Position numbers and translations under genes: made by a program | Assembly (NCBI GenBank): GCA_002292955.1 | Contig: DBCH01000085.1 | Coordinates: 5,552-12,041 of the forward strand | DNA length: 6,490 nucleotides | Source: Microbacteriaceae bacterium UBA963 | GTDB taxonomy: Bacteria; Actinomycetota; Actinomycetes; Actinomycetales; Microbacteriaceae | Reading direction: 5' to 3' | Notes under the pieces: generated by a model | The model's database searches: none | Told to the model about the DNA's origin: nothing | Seen by the model: only the letters and a program-made list of their open reading frames with translations | Shown here: one piece after another, positions 5,663 through 6,490 of the stretch | Layout: each line of letters opens with the position of its first letter | How positions within the stretch are numbered: position 1 is the stretch's first letter

Positions 5663-6490
5663 CTAATCCTTGACGCGCTCGGTGAGCCAGCTCAGCAGAT
5701 CGTCGATGACCTGCTCCTTGTTGGTCTCGTTAAACATCTCGTGGCGGCCCTCGGGGTAGACCGTGACCGTGACGTCGTTTTGACCGCTGCGCGAGATGTA
5801 GTCCTCGGCCAAGAACAGCACGCTCTTTTCGCCGCCGACAGAATCATCGCTGCCGAGGAACATCAGAATCGGTGTCTGTGCCATGTTCTTGGCCGGGCGG
5901 CCATAGAGCTTGAGCCCATCAACCACGCCGTAGAGCGCGAGAACTTTGGCATCGAAGCACCAGGGGTCCGCGGCGAAGTCCGCCCACACTTTCGGGTCGC
6001 GGCTCAACCATTCGTGACCCGTTGCGTCGGGTGCAGCCCACTTTTTGTTGAGGTCACCCGCATTCATGCGTGACGGCGTGCGCGACGCGGAGCCACTCCA
6101 AATGAGCCCCGCATATTCGCTCGCGTGCGCGTTTGCCGCGATCTGGCCCATCAGCGAGCCCATGCTGTGGCCGAGAAGAAAAATGGGGAGACGCGGATGT
6201 TCCGCGCGAATCAAGTGGGTGAGTTCGAGGATGTCGTTAACGGCGGCGGTGAAGCCGCCCACGCCTAATCGTCCAAGCTTCGTCACGTCGCCAAACTGCT
6301 TCATGCCCGTTCTGCCCGATCCGCGCTGATCCGGAATGTAGGCGGCAAAGCCACCCGAGGTCAGGGCCGCCGCAACGTGCGCATACCGGGCGGCATGCTC
6401 GCCAATCCCGTGCAGGAGGAGTACAACACCGCGAGGATTTTTCGCGGGGTAGTAGTCCATGAACAGAGTGACGCCGTAAGAATCGACCAA
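5663..6490 (-). CDS. Alpha/beta hydrolase, monoacylglycerol lipase-like (5' end outside window)
   Basis: This is a serine hydrolase of the S33/monoglyceride-lipase-like alpha/beta-fold group, likely hydrolysing monoacylglycerol or another ester. The visible 275 codons include the oxyanion-hole motif HGIGEHAARY (27-36), a conserved PDQRGSGRT (53-61), the nucleophile elbow GHSMGS (107-112, Ser109), the acid in FLGSDDSVGG (211-220, probably Asp216) and the catalytic His250 in GRHEMFNE. All three triad residues are present, so the enzyme should be active. No signal peptide is visible in this part. The window's first codon on this strand is TTG, which may be internal: family members usually have several more residues before the D-x-x-G-x-x-L strand seen here at residues 3-9, so I treat the gene as 5'-partial. 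Its end lies 26 bases from the convergent GNAT gene. The substrate is inferred from family only. Confidence 0.9.
   Translation of the reverse strand: MVDSYGVTLFMDYYPAKNPRGVVLLLHGIGEHAARYAHVAAALTSGGFAAYIPDQRGSGRTGMKQFGDVTKLGRLGVGGFTAAVNDILELTHLIRAEHPRLPIFLLGHSMGSLMGQIAANAHASEYAGLIWSGSASRTPSRMNAGDLNKKWAAPDATGHEWLSRDPKVWADFAADPWCFDAKVLALYGVVDGLKLYGRPAKNMAQTPILMFLGSDDSVGGEKSVLFLAEDYISRSGQNDVTVTVYPEGRHEMFNETNKEQVIDDLLSWLTERVKD

Noticed and set aside
1..6490. A new defence island or multi-gene system centred on the methyltransferase
   Set aside because: The neighbours are recognisable housekeeping or efflux families. There is no nuclease, helicase, toxin or mobile-element gene, and base composition looks even across the window.

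Overview
The window looks like ordinary chromosome of a high-GC Gram-positive actinobacterium. The best guess is a member of the Microbacteriaceae. This rests on the GC-rich third codon positions, the Ala-rich proteins, the frequent lack of Shine-Dalgarno sites, and pheA lying close to serS, a neighbourhood also known from Mycobacterium. The genus cannot be fixed from sequence alone. No rRNA, tRNA, CRISPR array, insertion sequence or phage gene was seen, and no stretch without a gene exceeds about 150 bases.

Layout. Three genes on the minus strand fill the left part: a membrane-anchored VanY-type D,D-carboxypeptidase (1677-2504), prephenate dehydratase pheA (636-1586), and the 5' portion of seryl-tRNA synthetase serS (572 down to the window edge). 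A 149-base divergent gap separates them from a plus-strand 14-TM drug exporter of the DHA2 type (2654-4441). The exporter ends tail-to-tail with, and overlaps by 32 bases, a minus-strand beta-class DNA methyltransferase (4410-5264). Only 42 bases away, a small GNAT acetyltransferase (5307-5636) is transcribed divergently from it. That gene converges on a monoglyceride-lipase-like alpha/beta hydrolase (5663 to beyond 6490, minus).

How the genes relate. They do not form one pathway: phenylalanine biosynthesis, Ser-tRNA charging, peptidoglycan trimming, drug efflux, DNA methylation, acetylation and lipid hydrolysis sit side by side, as in core actinobacterial chromosome. The methyltransferase has no restriction endonuclease next to it and looks like an orphan. 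The most coherent signal is at the gene starts. serS, pheA, VanY and GNAT each have a TANNNT hexamer 6-7 bases before the start codon and no convincing Shine-Dalgarno site, and the methyltransferase has a weaker match at the same distance. This fits leaderless mRNAs. The exporter is the exception, with an anti-SD-complementary AGAAAG and a GC-rich potential hairpin upstream. I found no convincing new multi-gene system here.
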